Part shown: piece by piece, positions 15,199 through 23,202 of the stretch
Numbering within the stretch: position 1 is the first letter of the stretch
How the letters are laid out: each line of letters begins with the position of its first letter
NCBI GenBank assembly: GCA_964574395.1
Contig: CAZNNL010000031.1
Coordinates: forward strand, 1 to 23,202
Direction of reading: 5' to 3'
Source of the DNA: JAXGQD01 sp964574395
GTDB lineage: Bacteria; Bacillota; Clostridia; Saccharofermentanales; Fastidiosipilaceae
DNA: 23,202 nt
Notes under the pieces: model-generated
Database searches by the model: none
What the model saw: the letters and a program-made list of their open reading frames with translations, nothing else
Told to the model about the DNA's origin: nothing
Position numbers and translations under genes: made by a program

Positions 15199-17054
15199 CG
15201 GGTGGCGGAATGCGCATACGCCAAGCATTTAAGCGCTCACTTGCATACTACAAAAGCAGAAGCTTACAGTTCACTATTTCCTTATCCTTTAGTTTAGCTG
15301 CCATCATAGGGATGATTTTACTCACGGTGTTTATTACTGTGCGTTCAGACTCCTATTCGACAGCACGTTTGCGAGAAGAAAGCGAACGCTTAGTCTCCCA
15401 AGTTAACGTCAATCTGGACTTGGTTTTAAGAGATATTATGCGAATATCCGACAGCACCTACTATAGGGTCCTCAAGAAAAACGAGTTGGATACTCCCAAA
15501 ATTCAAAACGATTTTAATCTGATGTATGAATCCAACAGTGCAAGTTTAGTGAGCATAGGCTTGTTTTCTGAAACCGGCGATTTATTAATGGCCAGTCCGT
15601 ATACGCATCTTAAAACGAGAAACCAAATCAACGAACAGACTTGGTTCATCAATGCCATGGATACGATTGAAAATGTTCACTTCTCGAAACCCTATGTTCA
15701 GCAGACCTATGATAAAGCTGATGATGCATATAACTGGGTCATTTCTCTGAGCCGTTCCGTACAGTTAACAAAGGCTGGCAGCGTATCTCAGGGCGTTTTG
15801 GCCATTGATATGAAGTATTCTCTTATTGAGCAAATCCTTAAGAACATTGATTTACCAGGCAGAGCATACTTATACCTGACGGATCACGATGGTGAGATTA
15901 TCTACCACCCAAGACAACAACTACTTTTCTCTGGGATTGGTAACGAAAATAATTTTACTAATGCAGCGTATGAGGAAGGCGTAACGACAGAAAAGTACCT
16001 GGGTGAGAATCGCATGATCACCGTAAAAACGGTGGGCTATACGGGTTGGAAGATAATCGCGGTAACTCCGCTAAACAGTATCCAAAAAAGCGGCAACGAA
16101 CTTCGGATTTTCTCCATGTTCTTCGTGCTTTTGGCAATCTTTCTAATCACTATAACAAACTATATTATGTCCGCCCATATCGTGAAACCTATCAAAAGGC
16201 TTGAACAAACGGTCTTGGATATGGAGCAAGGCAAAACGACCACCTTCACGGTAGAAGACAGCTCTAATCCAGAAATCTACCACTTGAGCCGCGCCATTGA
16301 TGCCCTGATTACACAGCAAGAGCAGCTGCGTGCGCGGATTGTGACTGAACAAGAATCCAAAAGGCGTAGCGAACTTGAAGCGTTGCAAGCCCAAATCCAT
16401 CCACACTTTCTGTACAATACTTTGGACTCTATTATCTGGATGGTTGAAAATGAACGCTACAAAGGCGCAGTTGAAATGGTTACCACTTTGGCTAGATTTT
16501 TTAGACTCAGTCTCGCTAGAGGGGAGAACATCATTACTGTCTCAAAAGAACTTGATCAAGTACAAAGTTACTTGTCTATTCAAAAAGTTCGTTACCGCAA
16601 TTTATTTGAATACACAATCTCTGCCACAGATGATGTCAAGGATTGCTTAACCATCAAACTAATTGTGCAACCGATAGTGGAGAACGCGATTTTGCATGGC
16701 ATGGCAGCAATTGACGATGAAGGGGAAATCACTATTTCAGCCTACAGCCAAGCTGGAGACTTGTACATTGATGTCGAGGACAACGGTCTGGGTATGACGG
16801 AAGAGCAACAGACGAAACTATTGCATGGTCCTGTTATCGAATCTGATCAGATGAATACTGGCGGATCAGGCATTGGCGTGGCTAACGTAAATGAAAGAAT
16901 AAAGTTATACTTTGGTGAGAAATACGGATTGCAGATTATTTCGGTACCTGATGAAGGAACCTTGGTTCGCATCCATTTGCCGATGACCTATAGAATAGAA
17001 AAAACACTAGATGATAAAACTAGTGCTGCAGAAAGGGAAAGCAGCAATGAATAA
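15195..17054 (+). CDS. Sensor histidine kinase, YesM/LytS-like family
   Basis: A 619-residue membrane sensor kinase paired with the preceding regulator. Two membrane spans (about 24-49 and 305-330) enclose an extracytoplasmic domain of about 255 residues that looks like a dCache sensor. A HAMP linker follows (IVKPIKRLEQTVLDMEQG). The His_kinase domain carries the phosphoacceptor His402 in QIHPHFLYNTLDS. The ATPase domain shows the N box IVQPIVENAILHG, the DNGLGM motif and the glycine box GGSGIGVANVNERI. The ATG at 15195 overlaps the regulator's stop and has GGGGA upstream; an internal ATG at 15210 is also possible. The last eight bases overlap the moxR-like gene. The ligand is unknown. Confidence 0.95.
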   Translation: MTGGGMRIRQAFKRSLAYYKSRSLQFTISLSFSLAAIIGMILLTVFITVRSDSYSTARLREESERLVSQVNVNLDLVLRDIMRISDSTYYRVLKKNELDTPKIQNDFNLMYESNSASLVSIGLFSETGDLLMASPYTHLKTRNQINEQTWFINAMDTIENVHFSKPYVQQTYDKADDAYNWVISLSRSVQLTKAGSVSQGVLAIDMKYSLIEQILKNIDLPGRAYLYLTDHDGEIIYHPRQQLLFSGIGNENNFTNAAYEEGVTTEKYLGENRMITVKTVGYTGWKIIAVTPLNSIQKSGNELRIFSMFFVLLAIFLITITNYIMSAHIVKPIKRLEQTVLDMEQGKTTTFTVEDSSNPEIYHLSRAIDALITQQEQLRARIVTEQESKRRSELEALQAQIHPHFLYNTLDSIIWMVENERYKGAVEMVTTLARFFRLSLARGENIITVSKELDQVQSYLSIQKVRYRNLFEYTISATDDVKDCLTIKLIVQPIVENAILHGMAAIDDEGEITISAYSQAGDLYIDVEDNGLGMTEEQQTKLLHGPVIESDQMNTGGSGIGVANVNERIKLYFGEKYGLQIISVPDEGTLVRIHLPMTYRIEKTLDDKTSAAERESSNE

Positions 17055-17997
17055 ATCGATACAGGTTGCACAACAGTTAGTATTCTTAATAGAACAAAAC
17101 ATAAGGCACGTTATTATAGGAAAAGATGAAGTCATAAGGCTATTGATGATCGCATTAACCGCGGGTGGTCATGTCCTGCTTGAGGATGTTCCAGGTATTG
17201 GCAAAACGACCCTTGTCTCGGCTTTCGCGAAATCCTTAGCGCTCAGCTTTAAACGCATTCAGTTTACACCAGACATCATGCCCTCTGATGTCACAGGTTT
17301 TAACTTGTACAATCAAAAGACTAGCGAGTTTGAATTCCAAGCAGGGGCAGTCATGAGCCAGATTCTACTGGCCGACGAAATTAATAGAACTTCTCCTAAA
17401 ACGCAGTCAGCACTCTTAGAAGTCATGCAAGAGAATCAAGTCACGGTTGATGGCGTGACATACCCAGTGCCCAAGCCTTTTATGACTTTAGCTACGCAGA
17501 ATCCCGTAGAGCACGTAGGGACTTATCCATTACCTGAAGCACAGCTTGATCGCTTCATGTTGAAAATTACCATGGGTTACCCAAGCGTGACGGAGGAGAT
17601 GGAAATCCTTAGTCGCTATGAATTAGAAGAACCTATTGATGCGCTTACGGCTGTAGCGTCCGCTGATGATTTATTATGGTTGCAAAATCAAACCAAACGC
17701 ATTTATTGCAGCAAAGCTGTCAAACGCTATGTTGCTCTGATCGCAAGTGCGACAAGAAATCATCCCGACTTATTGTTAGGGGTTAGTCCACGTGCTTCCA
17801 AAATGCTGATGGATGCTGCTCGCGCCAGAGCATTATTGGACGGGCGTGAATTTGTTACTCCCGACGACATACAAAACTTAATGCATGCCGTACTTGCACA
17901 TCGTCTTTTAATTAAGCCAGAGAGCAGACTGCGCCAAGTAACGATACAGGATTGTCTCAACGATATTATGCTTAAAGTTAAGGTCCCGGAAGCATGA
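17047..17997 (+). CDS. MoxR-family AAA+ ATPase
   Basis: A 316-residue ATPase of the MoxR family. Walker A is PGIGKTT (49-55), Walker B is ILLADE (106-111) followed by INRTSPKTQSALLEVMQE, and the sensor 1 region is LATQNPVEHVGTYPLPEAQLDRF. The C-terminal lid shows VSPRASKMLMDAARARAL. MoxR proteins are thought to act as chaperone-like factors for partner proteins, usually encoded next to DUF58 and transglutaminase or VWA proteins, as here. The ATG at 17047 is preferred over an in-frame ATG at 17011 because AAGGGA lies 8 bases before it and family alignment begins there. It overlaps the kinase stop by eight bases and the DUF58 start by four (ATGA). Confidence 0.95.
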   Translation: MNKSIQVAQQLVFLIEQNIRHVIIGKDEVIRLLMIALTAGGHVLLEDVPGIGKTTLVSAFAKSLALSFKRIQFTPDIMPSDVTGFNLYNQKTSEFEFQAGAVMSQILLADEINRTSPKTQSALLEVMQENQVTVDGVTYPVPKPFMTLATQNPVEHVGTYPLPEAQLDRFMLKITMGYPSVTEEMEILSRYELEEPIDALTAVASADDLLWLQNQTKRIYCSKAVKRYVALIASATRNHPDLLLGVSPRASKMLMDAARARALLDGREFVTPDDIQNLMHAVLAHRLLIKPESRLRQVTIQDCLNDIMLKVKVPEA

Positions 17998-19199
17998 AAA
18001 TAACACTACGCCTGGTGTATTGGGTGCTAATTGCGGCAGCACTCTATGCAGCATTTGCATATTTTAGGCTACCCGTTCTCAGGCTTTTCCTCATAGCCAA
18101 TATTGCAATGGTTCTATTTTCATTAATACAAGCAATTTGGAATTTTCGCATGGTAAGTGTTCAGATGCGGACAGCCAGAAGTCTTATTCCGCGTGGACAA
18201 AACGCCAGGTGGTTTGTACAAGTAAAGAATTTAAGTCGTGTTTCAAGTATACCAATACGCGTATATTCTGAGACTAAGGACAGAAATAAGCAGGTGCGCA
18301 AAAAAACTTACTTGTACGGTAATCTCGCTATTCAAGGTGAACAGACAGCTGTTCTGACGATTCCTAGCAGACATTGTGGTGTTCTGTATGCTGATAAGTT
18401 GCGTGTAGCCGTGGGCGATCTTTTTAGCTTTTTTTACCTCTATTTGCCCTCGTCACGCGTCAATGCTGGTGGCGGTGCGACCTATGTTTTACCACTAGCT
18501 GAAACACATGCACAGTTGGCAGACGAATCATTGGTTTTTCTGGAAGGTGCTCACCAATCGAAAAGACCTTTCGACGAAAGCGAAGAACTGGATCAAGTGC
18601 GGATGATGCAAGCCGGTGATCCCTTGAAAAAGATCCACTGGAAGCTTAGTGCCAGGGTTAGCGACTGGATGGTTAAGCAATATCGCCCTGAAGACGATAT
18701 TTTTTGGACAATGCTCTGTGATGTGCAGACACTTAGCGAGCCGTATTCAACAGAGGATGACAGCTGCGAATATGCGCTCGCACTTAGGGATTTTGCACTG
18801 GACGCTGCGGCAGCTTTACTTGAAACAGCCCTATTACAAGGACGTAAACTTGAACTAAACACCTATCATCCTGATTTGCAAAAACTAAAAGGTAGCGATC
18901 TAAGCCTCTATCCAGAGTTCCTCAAACAGCTTGCGAACTTACCTGCAGAAGGATCCCTTAGTTTCACAGAGCAAATGCAACGCGAAATGCTAGAGGGCAA
19001 TCGCAATCCCTATATTTTAGTGAGCACAAAGTTTGACGAAGAGATATTTCAAGTATTGCAAGCTTTTCTCCCGTCCAAAACAGAAGTGTTCTTTGTTCTT
19101 ATACCATTTGAAGGAAAAATATCCCCCGAACAAAGTCACTTTATTGACCAACTGCGTCTCAATGGCATGAAAATCGCAGTTAGTAATTTTACAGATTAG
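17994..19199 (+). CDS. DUF58 domain-containing protein
   Basis: A 401-residue membrane-anchored protein of the DUF58 family. Two hydrophobic segments lie at about 5-24 and 27-48, followed by a beta-rich region. The family hallmark follows at 208-219, GDPLKKIHWKLS, continuing ARVSDWMVKQY. The remainder resembles a VWA-like fold without a clear MIDAS motif. DUF58 proteins are regularly encoded between a MoxR ATPase and a transglutaminase-like membrane protein and are suspected to be MoxR partners; the biochemical role is unknown. The start overlaps the MoxR stop (ATGA); the TgpA-like gene begins nine bases after the stop. Confidence 0.93.
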   Translation: MKITLRLVYWVLIAAALYAAFAYFRLPVLRLFLIANIAMVLFSLIQAIWNFRMVSVQMRTARSLIPRGQNARWFVQVKNLSRVSSIPIRVYSETKDRNKQVRKKTYLYGNLAIQGEQTAVLTIPSRHCGVLYADKLRVAVGDLFSFFYLYLPSSRVNAGGGATYVLPLAETHAQLADESLVFLEGAHQSKRPFDESEELDQVRMMQAGDPLKKIHWKLSARVSDWMVKQYRPEDDIFWTMLCDVQTLSEPYSTEDDSCEYALALRDFALDAAAALLETALLQGRKLELNTYHPDLQKLKGSDLSLYPEFLKQLANLPAEGSLSFTEQMQREMLEGNRNPYILVSTKFDEEIFQVLQAFLPSKTEVFFVLIPFEGKISPEQSHFIDQLRLNGMKIAVSNFTD

Positions 19200-19208
19200 G
19201 CCACAAAC

Positions 19209-21578
19209 ATGAGATTACAATGGCAAAAATCAAGCAAAATATCAGAACACGAAGGCTTAAGATTCCAGCCTTTAATTCTTTTATTGGTCAGCTGCATTTT
19301 TGCACTATCCCTGAGCGCTATTTTGGCTTCCATATTCTATCTCAATCCATTGCCCTGGTTTCAAGGTATTGCTCTAAGCGCAGCTATTCTTTTACTGTGC
19401 GAGGGAATGGCGCGCAAACCCTCCATTAGTTTTCCGATTGTCCTGCTATTGCTGATTGGCTTTGCACTGTTTTTCTTATTCGATAGCCAATTCCAAAAAA
19501 CTATCATTGACCACTTAATAGGATTTAGAGATACAGCTTTGCTAGAAGCTAATAATGCGTGGTATGAGAGAAGTGCATTTGCATTTACGGGTAATAATCG
19601 CCGGGATTTATTTTTACTTGTAGTTGCTTTTATTACCCTCGTATCATTCTTTATCGTTCGTTCTTTCAAACAAGCATCCATGATGCTTTTACTTTTAGTA
19701 ATTACGGCCGCTCAGGCTGAGTTTCAACAACTAGCGAACATTCTTTTACCAGTTAGTCTGAGTTTGTTTTGTGCTATTTTTATACTTAGTCAATCTAATC
19801 AAGCTTTACATACACGCTTACGTTTACCAATTACTAGAGTTGTACTACTCCTAGTTATTAGTGTTTTCTTAAACGCTGTGCTCGCTCCAAACATACTGTA
19901 CAACGCCGACTTAGATCGCTTCCTGAGACAAGCTGAAAACCGCGTGTCTAGTGGAACTAAAACGAGTGGCTTTTACGAGTTCAGCTTGAATTCAGCTGGC
20001 TACTACCCTAAGACATCCGAATTGGGTGGGGCGGTGACCTTAAGTGATCTTCCTTTTGCCGAAGTGAAAGGTGATGCGCAAGCCTTCTACTTAAGGGGAG
20101 CTGTCTATGGAGTCTATACTGGCAAAGCTTGGGTTCAAGAGGGCATGGATGCAGGACTACTTTTTGATGACAGTCAAAATGCAGCGCTTAAACAAAGAAC
20201 CTTCCTGATCGATCCACCACAAGATGCTTTTTCGTCTATTCTCAGAACTGGCAATTATCACTTTAAGCCGCTCCTTCAACCACAGCAGAGTATCCTTATT
20301 GCTGGCGTGGCTGATCAGATAGCGATGTCCAGCCAAGAATTACCGATTCATATCTACTTTAATCAATCCGGTTCAGTCTATGCGGATAACAATATTCCTG
20401 ACGAAGGCTATGAAGTTGCTGGCAAAATATTAAACATAGCTTCCGTTAATTACGAAGCTACGCTTAATAATTTATTGGCTTTTCCATCTGGCAATGAGTC
20501 GGGTAGGATGAGTGAGGCTGAGCGTGCGCATTGGCTTGGGCTGCCTCTGAACGTTTCATCTGAACTCTTACCACATTTTTTAGATCTGACAACCTCAATT
20601 GACGCCACACATGATGATGCTTTGACATGGGCAGTTCGCATAAAAGAAGCGTTGAGTTCATCATTATTTACTTATTCACTCGATGTTCCGGACGTACCTA
20701 CAGACAGAGAGTTTGTAGACTGGTTCCTTGAGCAAAGAACCGGTTACTGCACTTATTTTGCCACAGCTCTAACTGTCTTATGCCGCCAAGCCGGTATTCC
20801 TGCACGCTACGTGGAGGGCTATGTCGTTCCTGCGATTGAAGGGGTGACGGATGGCACGTATACCAGAACACTAACGGGCATGCAAGCACACGCTTGGACA
20901 GAAGTTTGGATAGAAGATGTAGGTTGGCTTGCTCTAGACGCAACGCCCGCTGGCTATCAAAATCAACTAACAACAAGCGTGCTCGATGAAGAAATTCAGG
21001 AAACTCCAAGCACCACGACGACTCAAAGCACTGAAACCGAGGAGGTTCAAGAAGAACCGACCAGCCCAAGCACAACGATTCCGACGACGGCAAGCGCAGA
21101 AAGTGCTCCCTCTAATCAAGAGACAGAAAGCGAAGAACCGATTGCAGACCCTCTTAAATTAGAGGATATTTTACCCTATCTCATACTGCTCTTAATTCTC
21201 TCGGCTTGTGGTGCCTACTACAAGTGGCGTACAGAAGTGTTTAAGAAAAGGCACAAGCTGGAATGGCAGTTAGAACGTCATGCGCAAAATACTCGTAGCC
21301 TGGTGTTAGCTGTTTGGTCAGACATGCGCCATTTGGCCGAATTGAATGCGTTAAAACAGAATCCAGAACAAACCATTAGGCAGTACGTCATGCTATGGCC
21401 AGAAGACATCAGGCCAATACAGAGCCTGGCAAGCATAGAACAGGCGGTTTATGGTGCTACAAAGATAAACATGCCTGAACTTGAAGTGCTCATGACAGAG
21501 TATTGGCAGCTAGAAAGCTGGACAAAAGAAACCATGAACAGACCACTTTGGATTGTGAGACGCTTTCTTTTTTCTTAG
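19209..21578 (+). CDS. Membrane transglutaminase-like protein (TgpA family)
   Basis: A 789-residue membrane protein. The first 235 residues contain about six hydrophobic spans, followed by a large extracytoplasmic region with a transglutaminase-like cysteine-protease fold. The probable catalytic triad is Cys514 (TGYCTYFATALTVLCRQAG), His561 (MQAHAWTEVW) and Asp577 (WLALDATPAG). A Thr/Ser/Glu/Pro-rich linker (about 595-645) then leads to a last membrane span (about 652-672) and a cytoplasmic tail of about 115 residues. The family is known for bacterial surface transglutaminase or peptidase activity, but the substrate is unknown. The ATG lies nine bases after the DUF58 stop without a clear ribosome binding site, so its translation may depend on coupling. 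Confidence 0.92.
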   Translation: MRLQWQKSSKISEHEGLRFQPLILLLVSCIFALSLSAILASIFYLNPLPWFQGIALSAAILLLCEGMARKPSISFPIVLLLLIGFALFFLFDSQFQKTIIDHLIGFRDTALLEANNAWYERSAFAFTGNNRRDLFLLVVAFITLVSFFIVRSFKQASMMLLLLVITAAQAEFQQLANILLPVSLSLFCAIFILSQSNQALHTRLRLPITRVVLLLVISVFLNAVLAPNILYNADLDRFLRQAENRVSSGTKTSGFYEFSLNSAGYYPKTSELGGAVTLSDLPFAEVKGDAQAFYLRGAVYGVYTGKAWVQEGMDAGLLFDDSQNAALKQRTFLIDPPQDAFSSILRTGNYHFKPLLQPQQSILIAGVADQIAMSSQELPIHIYFNQSGSVYADNNIPDEGYEVAGKILNIASVNYEATLNNLLAFPSGNESGRMSEAERAHWLGLPLNVSSELLPHFLDLTTSIDATHDDALTWAVRIKEALSSSLFTYSLDVPDVPTDREFVDWFLEQRTGYCTYFATALTVLCRQAGIPARYVEGYVVPAIEGVTDGTYTRTLTGMQAHAWTEVWIEDVGWLALDATPAGYQNQLTTSVLDEEIQETPSTTTTQSTETEEVQEEPTSPSTTIPTTASAESAPSNQETESEEPIADPLKLEDILPYLILLLILSACGAYYKWRTEVFKKRHKLEWQLERHAQNTRSLVLAVWSDMRHLAELNALKQNPEQTIRQYVMLWPEDIRPIQSLASIEQAVYGATKINMPELEVLMTEYWQLESWTKETMNRPLWIVRRFLFS

Positions 21579-21591
21579 TTTCTATTTGCCA

Positions 21592-21619
21592 TTGTGGAGC
21601 GCGGAAAGTATCATATTAT
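21592..21619 (+). promoter_or_regulatory. Candidate promoter before the binding-protein genes
   Basis: TTGTGG (21592-21597) and TATTAT (21614-21619) are separated by 16 bases. The -35 box is only a partial match, so the site is moderate at best. It lies after the TgpA-like gene stop and just before the palindrome at 21626-21638, which would cover the start of transcription. No terminator is apparent between the TgpA-like gene and this site, so read-through from the upstream operon is also possible. Confidence 0.4.
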
Positions 21620-21625
21620 ACAAAT

Positions 21626-21638
21626 CGTAGGACCTACG
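21626..21638. promoter_or_regulatory. Palindrome CGTAGG-A-CCTACG, candidate operator
   Basis: CGTAGG (21626-21631) and CCTACG (21633-21638) form a perfect 6-bp palindrome around one central base, with partly symmetric AA/TT flanks. It begins seven bases after the candidate -10 box, where a repressor would block transcription start. Alternatively, RNA from it can form only a poor hairpin because the loop is one base, so a DNA-binding role is more likely. The binding protein is unknown. Confidence 0.4.
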
Positions 21639-21655
21639 TTTAAGGAGGGCGGCTT

Positions 21656-22669
21656 ATAAAAATATGGCATAGGCTGAAATCACTGAATCTACGAGAAAGC
21701 CAAGTTATCCTCATGATTATTCTTGCTTTCTTGCTCTTAGTAACCGCATTTGTTTTTTGGCAAAAAGATTTCTTCTTTAGCCAAGAAAAGGAAGCGACTC
21801 TTCAAATAGCCGTCGTTTTGCCAGACAATGGTCTAATACAGCAAAGTGCTCTCAGAGAAGGTATGGAGCAAGCCGCTTTTAACTATAACTGTGAGCTAAA
21901 TTTTATTGCGCCGCTCGTTGCCAATGACGTGCGTGAACAAAATGAACTTATAAAACGCCAGCTAGAAACATCACCGCAAGGCTTAATCCTCAACCCGATA
22001 AATATTGAAAAGCAAAAAGATGAGCTCATCCTGACCGCAAGTAAAACCATAGTGTATCTCGTAAATAGTTCAGTAAGCGACATCTACAACAGTGCTGCAA
22101 TCGGTCCCAATTACGAAGAAATGAGCAAGCAACTGGTCGAACGTGTGCTGCTCGATAATCCGAAATTAGAGGAAGTGTATATATATAGCTCATTTGAACA
22201 AAATCTCACCCCAGAAATTAGTCGCTTGCTAACGGCAGATTTTAATGCGAAAGGTATAGCTTTAATTAAAGAAATACGCGTTTCGGATCTTGAGTCTGAG
22301 GAAAGCAATTTCCATGCGATAACGGGGGCAGAAGTACTAGACGGAAAACATGTCTGCATCACTTTAGATGATGGAGCATTACAGCGTTTAGCAGTCGAAA
22401 TAAATAAGGAAGACATTCCTGTTGGTGATGCCCCACTTTATGCATGGAATGCGGGAACAGTCGGTTTGGACTTCTTAGAAAATGGTTTGGTTAAGGTATT
22501 AGTAGTAGATAATCAGTATTCAATTGGGTATGTGGCGGTAAGCAGGTTGGCTGAACACCTTCGCGATATCAAGATGAATGCCCCGCCACAAATTAATTTT
22601 GCCTTTATTGATAAAAACAATATTGACACAGTCGCCCATCAACATCTCTTATACCCAATAGTTCAGTAA
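21656..22669 (+). CDS. Membrane-anchored periplasmic-binding-protein-like protein
   Basis: A protein of 337 residues if it starts at the AUA codon 21656, or 318 from the first ATG at 21713. After a hydrophobic segment (MIILAFLLLVTAFVFW) comes a region resembling the sugar-binding periplasmic fold (LacI/ribose-binding type): LQIAVVLPDNGLIQQSALREGMEQAA, then LILNPINIEKQK, IGPNYEEMSKQLVERVLLDN and DVE/DNQ-type strand ends. There is no lipobox cysteine, so the N-terminus should stay as an uncleaved anchor. A strong AAGGAGG (21642-21648) lies seven bases before the AUA, and the reading frame is open from there, adding the basic segment IKIWHRLKSLNLRES before the membrane span; the ATG at 21713 lacks a ribosome binding site. 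It may be a sensory partner of the upstream kinase or part of a sugar transport system. Confidence 0.75.
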   Translation: MKIWHRLKSLNLRESQVILMIILAFLLLVTAFVFWQKDFFFSQEKEATLQIAVVLPDNGLIQQSALREGMEQAAFNYNCELNFIAPLVANDVREQNELIKRQLETSPQGLILNPINIEKQKDELILTASKTIVYLVNSSVSDIYNSAAIGPNYEEMSKQLVERVLLDNPKLEEVYIYSSFEQNLTPEISRLLTADFNAKGIALIKEIRVSDLESEESNFHAITGAEVLDGKHVCITLDDGALQRLAVEINKEDIPVGDAPLYAWNAGTVGLDFLENGLVKVLVVDNQYSIGYVAVSRLAEHLRDIKMNAPPQINFAFIDKNNIDTVAHQHLLYPIVQ

Positions 22670-22687
22670 TAGAAGGAGTTGAGTATT

Positions 22688-23202
22688 ATGCATAGACAGA
22701 CGAATAACAGAAATCTGAACTTAGCGCGCTTTGTCTTTTTGAAGATTTTTTTGATTTTGTTATTCCTTCTGCCTGTGGCTGCTTGTGCCAAATTGGATGC
22801 TGATGCGGGTTCCTTGAAAATAGGCGTAATCAATTATCAATCAAACGACACCTTTATCAATTCACTAAGCTCATCTTTGACCGCGAGCATTAGACTGCGC
22901 GAACAAGATGGTGAGAAGAAGATTAGTTTCAATATCGTGGGCGCTAAGTCCGATCAAAATTATCAAAATACTCTCATTGATCGCATGCTCCAACAGAACT
23001 ACGACGTGCTATGCATAAATATGGTCGATCGAACGATGTCGGCTCCAATTATTAGTAAATGCAAAGCAGCAAATGTCCCTATCGTTTTTTTTAATCGCGA
23101 ACCCGTTGCCGAGGACATCGCGTCCTGGGACAAACTCTATTATGTCGGTACTTCGGCCGTCGACTCAGCACACTTGCAAGGCCAAATGCTGCTCGATTTA
23201 CT
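22688..23202 (+). CDS. Substrate-binding lipoprotein, MglB-like (partial, runs off the window)
   Basis: The reading frame starts at ATG 22688, preceded by GAAGGAG, and continues without a stop to the end of the window, giving 171 residues. Basic residues at the N-terminus, a hydrophobic stretch and the lipobox LPVAAC with Cys33 mark a lipoprotein signal. The mature part begins SLKIGVINYQSNDTFINSL and shows LINRML-type and NVPIVFFNREP segments and YYVGTSAVDSAHLQGQML, a pattern characteristic of galactose/methylgalactoside-binding proteins of Clostridia. It would deliver a sugar to an ABC transporter whose ATPase and permease genes may lie downstream outside the window. The gene lies 18 bases after the preceding gene, so the two are likely co-transcribed. 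Confidence 0.87.
   Translation, partial: MHRQTNNRNLNLARFVFLKIFLILLFLLPVAACAKLDADAGSLKIGVINYQSNDTFINSLSSSLTASIRLREQDGEKKISFNIVGAKSDQNYQNTLIDRMLQQNYDVLCINMVDRTMSAPIISKCKAANVPIVFFNREPVAEDIASWDKLYYVGTSAVDSAHLQGQMLLDL

Noticed and set aside
17011..17046. Upstream ATG at 17011 as the start of the MoxR gene
   Set aside because: It lacks a ribosome binding site and adds residues before the normal family start; AAGGGA precedes the ATG at 17047.
21705..21713. DnaA-box-like TTATCCTCA as a sign of an origin
   Set aside because: A single 8-of-9 match inside a reading frame with no cluster or AT-rich unwinding region.

Overview
The window is a piece of a low-GC Gram-positive (Bacillota) chromosome, most likely a member of the class Clostridia. 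The housekeeping genes are typical of that group: veg, a short YidC without the large periplasmic domain, a three-domain Jag/KhpB, and the rpmH-rnpA-yidD-yidC-jag-mnmE-mnmG-rsmG block. It also has YesMN-type two-component genes and MglB-like binding lipoproteins. I cannot name the genus. All supported genes lie on the + strand.

Layout. (1) Positions 1-432 are non-coding, with a short imperfect tandem repeat and the control region of the first gene. (2) Positions 433-2297 hold an AraC-family regulator followed at once by a YitT-family membrane protein. (3) Positions 2298-3847 hold veg, behind a leader with two hairpins, and ispE; a good terminator separates them. (4) Positions 3844-10902 are the conserved replication-origin-type block, driven at its start by a textbook consensus promoter whose -35 box overlaps the ispE stop codon. 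dnaA and oriC are not where many Bacillota have them, next to rpmH; veg-ispE takes that place. (5) gyrA (10982-13498) has its own extended -10 promoter and no gyrB beside it. (6) Positions 13558-21578 form a tightly packed five-gene run: a YesN-like response regulator, a YesM-like sensor kinase, a MoxR AAA+ ATPase, a DUF58 protein and a TgpA-like membrane transglutaminase. Overlapping or near-overlapping junctions suggest co-translation. (7) Positions 21656-23202 hold two sugar-binding-protein-like genes in tandem. The first is membrane anchored, without a lipobox, and may begin at an AUA codon. The second is a lipoprotein that runs off the window.

How the genes work together. Blocks 3-5 cover RNA maturation and tRNA modification (rnpA, mnmE, mnmG), ribosome synthesis and methylation (rpmH, rsmG), membrane-protein insertion (yidC, yidD), RNA binding linked to cell-envelope control (jag), isoprenoid precursor synthesis (ispE) and DNA supercoiling (gyrA). 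Blocks 6-7 are the accessory part. A nutrient- or envelope-sensing two-component system is coupled to a MoxR/DUF58/transglutaminase module, with solute-binding proteins downstream that could be transporter subunits or a sensory partner of the kinase. The most unusual points are this coupling, the candidate AUA start with a palindrome in front of it, the rearranged origin-type block, and an alanine at the GyrA position equivalent to E. coli Ser83.
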